Shown here piece after piece: positions 62,841 through 64,000 of a stretch of DNA of 64,000 bases. The stretch's first letter is position 1. The number at the start of each line of letters is the position of its first letter. The notes beneath the pieces were generated by a model, which did no database searches, was not told where the DNA came from, and saw nothing but the letters and a program-made list of their open reading frames with translations. The stretch is from positions 3,495,501 through 3,559,500 of the forward strand of contig NZ_CP031963.1 in NCBI RefSeq assembly GCF_003443675.1, read 5' to 3'. This DNA comes from Aquimarina sp. BL5. Its GTDB lineage: Bacteria > Bacteroidota > Bacteroidia > Flavobacteriales > Flavobacteriaceae. Made by a program: the position numbers and the translations under genes.

Positions 62841-62873
62841 GTCCGAATTCTTTGAAATTCAAATTTTTCGGAC
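62841..62873. promoter_or_regulatory. 33-bp dyad operator, copy 2
   Basis: Two inverted 16-base half-sites around the central A at 62857: left GTCCGAATTCTTTGAA; right on the other strand GTCCGAAAAATTTGAA (13 of 16 identical). It starts 5 bases after the regulator stop and is 21 bases from the -7 box at 62895-62902, covering the -33 region. Matches the dyad at 26245-26277 in length, half-site and spacing. It could also form a hairpin, but no U-run follows. Confidence 0.75.
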
Positions 62874-62894
62874 ACCTCCACTTCTTTCCATTGC

Positions 62895-62902
62895 TAGGTT
62901 TG
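62895..62902 (+). promoter_or_regulatory. -7 box of the collagen-like lipoprotein gene
   Basis: TAGGTTTG, a perfect TAnnTTTG, 27 bases before the ATG. There is no TTTG -33 element at the proper distance; the position is taken by the 33-bp dyad, which suggests activator dependence. Confidence 0.6.
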
Positions 62903-62929
62903 TTGCATTAACTTTTAAATCGTAAAAGA

Positions 62930-63484
62930 ATGAAAACAATGACAAATTTAGTGAGGCTTATTACTGTAGTGATGTTATCTATATTTATTTTTTCTTGTGA
63001 AGGAGAGGATGGTGCAGTTGGCCCGCAAGGAGAACAAGGGCCTCAAGGTGATCAAGGCCCGCAAGGAGAACCTGGAACGGCAAACGTAATGTATTCTGAT
63101 TGGATAGATTCTGGATTTGAGAATGATATTACCGATGGTTTCGATGCGTTTAATATAGACGCTCCAGAAATCACGCAAGAAATCTTGGATACAGGTACAA
63201 TTTTGGTTTATGCTAGAAGCACAACTAATACAATTTACCAGGTTCCGGTTACATTTTATGGTTTCTTAAACGAAAACTACTTCTTCAGAGTAATTAATGC
63301 GGGAACACTTAATATTGGTGTAGAGGGAGTAGGTATTAATGATATAGGAGAACCATTTCTAAATGATGTTTTTAGATATATTATTATTCCTGGAGAAGTA
63401 GCTATAAATAGTTCGAGATCTTCAGAGGATCTTAAACATATGAGTTATAAAGAAATAACGACACTATTTAATATACCGAAATAA
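62930..63484 (+). CDS. Collagen-like lipoprotein
   Basis: A 184-residue lipoprotein (lipobox IFIFSC, lipid Cys23). After EGED it has seven Gly-X-Y triplets (GAV GPQ GEQ GPQ GDQ GPQ GEP), a short collagen-like stem. The C-terminal domain of about 130 residues (YSDWIDSGFENDITDGFDAF, TILVYARSTTNTIYQVPVTF, FRYIIIPGEVAINSSRSSED) looks all-beta and is common after such stems in Bacteroidota. The stem would trimerise and lift the domain off the surface. Placed just after the GAF-AraC regulator, with its own dyad promoter and terminator. Confidence 0.88.
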   Translation: MKTMTNLVRLITVVMLSIFIFSCEGEDGAVGPQGEQGPQGDQGPQGEPGTANVMYSDWIDSGFENDITDGFDAFNIDAPEITQEILDTGTILVYARSTTNTIYQVPVTFYGFLNENYFFRVINAGTLNIGVEGVGINDIGEPFLNDVFRYIIIPGEVAINSSRSSEDLKHMSYKEITTLFNIPK

Positions 63485-63520
63485 CCCTTAGACTCTACTA
63501 TTTATTATTTAGGATTTGTA

Positions 63521-63549
63521 GCAGTGAGCAAGACATTCTTGTTCACTGC
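63521..63549 (+). terminator. Intrinsic terminator of the collagen-like gene
   Basis: A 12-bp stem (GCAGTGAGCAAG at 63521-63532 with 63538-63549, one G-U pair) with a 5-base loop, followed by TTCGTTTT. Confidence 0.8.
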
Positions 63550-63625
63550 TTCGTTTTCTAATATCTTAGAATCATTTATGAAGTAAAAGTTTTGAAGTAA
63601 ATTAGTGTCTATAAAAAAGTTTTCT

Positions 63626-64000
63626 ATGACACTTACCATGAGCATTCCTGCATTATTGTTTCCAGCAATATCTTTAACAATGTTAGCCTATAATGCCAGA
63701 TACCTTGCCATTGCAGGGCTAATACGTCAGTTACACAAAGAATACCTGACCTCTCCATCAAAGAATACAGTATTACAAATAAAAAACCTCAGAAAACGAT
63801 TATGGTTGATAAGAAACATGCAAGCAATTGCTATTATTAGTTTTCTTACCAGTGTAGTCACTATGTTTTTACTATATGTAGAAGAAAATAGTTTGGCCAA
63901 TTTAATATTCGGGATAAGTTTATTTGCCTTAATGATTTCACTTTTTTTATCATTTATAGAGGTTCAGATTTCTACAAAAGCATTATCTATAAGGTTAGAC
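63626..64000 (+). CDS. DUF2721 membrane protein, runs off the window
   Basis: The frame opens at ATG 63626 and stays open to the window end (125 codons). It begins MTLTMSIPALLFPAISLTML, then AYNARYLAIAGLIRQLHKEY, the DUF2721 pattern of an N-terminal helix, a loop with conserved Arg-Tyr and IRxLH. Two further hydrophobic helices follow (AIAIISFLTSVVTMFLLYVE and LIFGISLFALMISLFLSFIE). The family is about 130 residues, so almost the whole gene is present. Function unknown. Confidence 0.85.
   Translation, partial: MTLTMSIPALLFPAISLTMLAYNARYLAIAGLIRQLHKEYLTSPSKNTVLQIKNLRKRLWLIRNMQAIAIISFLTSVVTMFLLYVEENSLANLIFGISLFALMISLFLSFIEVQISTKALSIRLD

Noticed and set aside
62841..62873. Dyad read as a terminator of the regulator gene
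   Set aside because: No U-run follows on either strand, the internal part is mismatched, and its position relative to a -7 box is duplicated elsewhere.
1..64000. CRISPR arrays, tRNA, rRNA, prophage or secretion-effector clusters
   Set aside because: No regularly spaced repeats, no tRNA cloverleaf signatures and no phage structural genes were seen on either strand.

Overview
The window is low-GC DNA from a Bacteroidota bacterium, almost certainly a marine member of the Flavobacteriaceae. The evidence is direct: promoters carry the Bacteroidota -7 box TAnnTTTG, there are T9SS type A sorting tails, many lipoproteins, a TonB receptor with a CarboxypepD_reg-like N-terminus, DUF3078/DUF2480/SUF gene order, and no Shine-Dalgarno-type leaders. 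An Aquimarina-like genus is plausible but is only my inference. No rRNA, tRNA, CRISPR array, prophage or insertion sequence was found.

Layout. 1-6.2 kb: end of a LysE-type exporter, a head-GIN surface protein, RNase R, two small genes, then an rpiB / CDF metal exporter / GNAT operon. 6.2-16.1 kb (minus): S41 protease with RNase P protein, M1 and S8 secreted peptidases, an MBL hydrolase, and a SulP anion transporter with a universal stress protein, facing a CPA1 Na+/H+ antiporter (16.2-18 kb). 18-27.5 kb: a small Cys-rich lipoprotein, and a nucleic-acid-related locus: a secreted EEP nuclease divergent from a TonB receptor and a DUF5689 lipoprotein, then two related lipoproteins, a second EEP nuclease and a nuclease remnant. 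27.7-31.6 kb: hflX, two DUF3078 outer-membrane proteins, a GNAT. 31.8-42 kb: the SUF iron-sulfur cluster operon (sufA-B-lipoprotein-C-D, then S-E-DUF59-DUF2480), interrupted by a serine hydrolase, a YARHG lipoprotein and a DUF2306 membrane protein. 42-50.7 kb: a minus-strand operon with three tandem choice-of-anchor-B (LVIVD) propellers, a second type of propeller lipoprotein, and an MbnP/MbnH-like pair. 51-64 kb: thiL, a DUF1660 protein, alpha/beta hydrolase, BrnQ, a di-heme peroxidase, VOC protein, aminopeptidase P, a large VPS10/BNR exoprotein, a membrane-GAF-AraC regulator with a collagen-like lipoprotein, and a truncated DUF2721 gene.

Two things stand out. First, two 33-bp dyad sequences with the same half-site (GTCCGAAAAnTTTGAA) lie exactly 21 bp upstream of perfect -7 boxes, one in front of the collagen-like lipoprotein beside the AraC-type regulator and one 36 kb away in front of an unknown lipoprotein; this looks like a small undescribed regulon. 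Second, the MbnP/MbnH-like pair (a Trp-x-Trp copper-protein family and its di-heme modifying enzyme) is joined to three paralogous propellers, each carrying five evenly placed conserved histidines, which suggests a surface metal-handling system.
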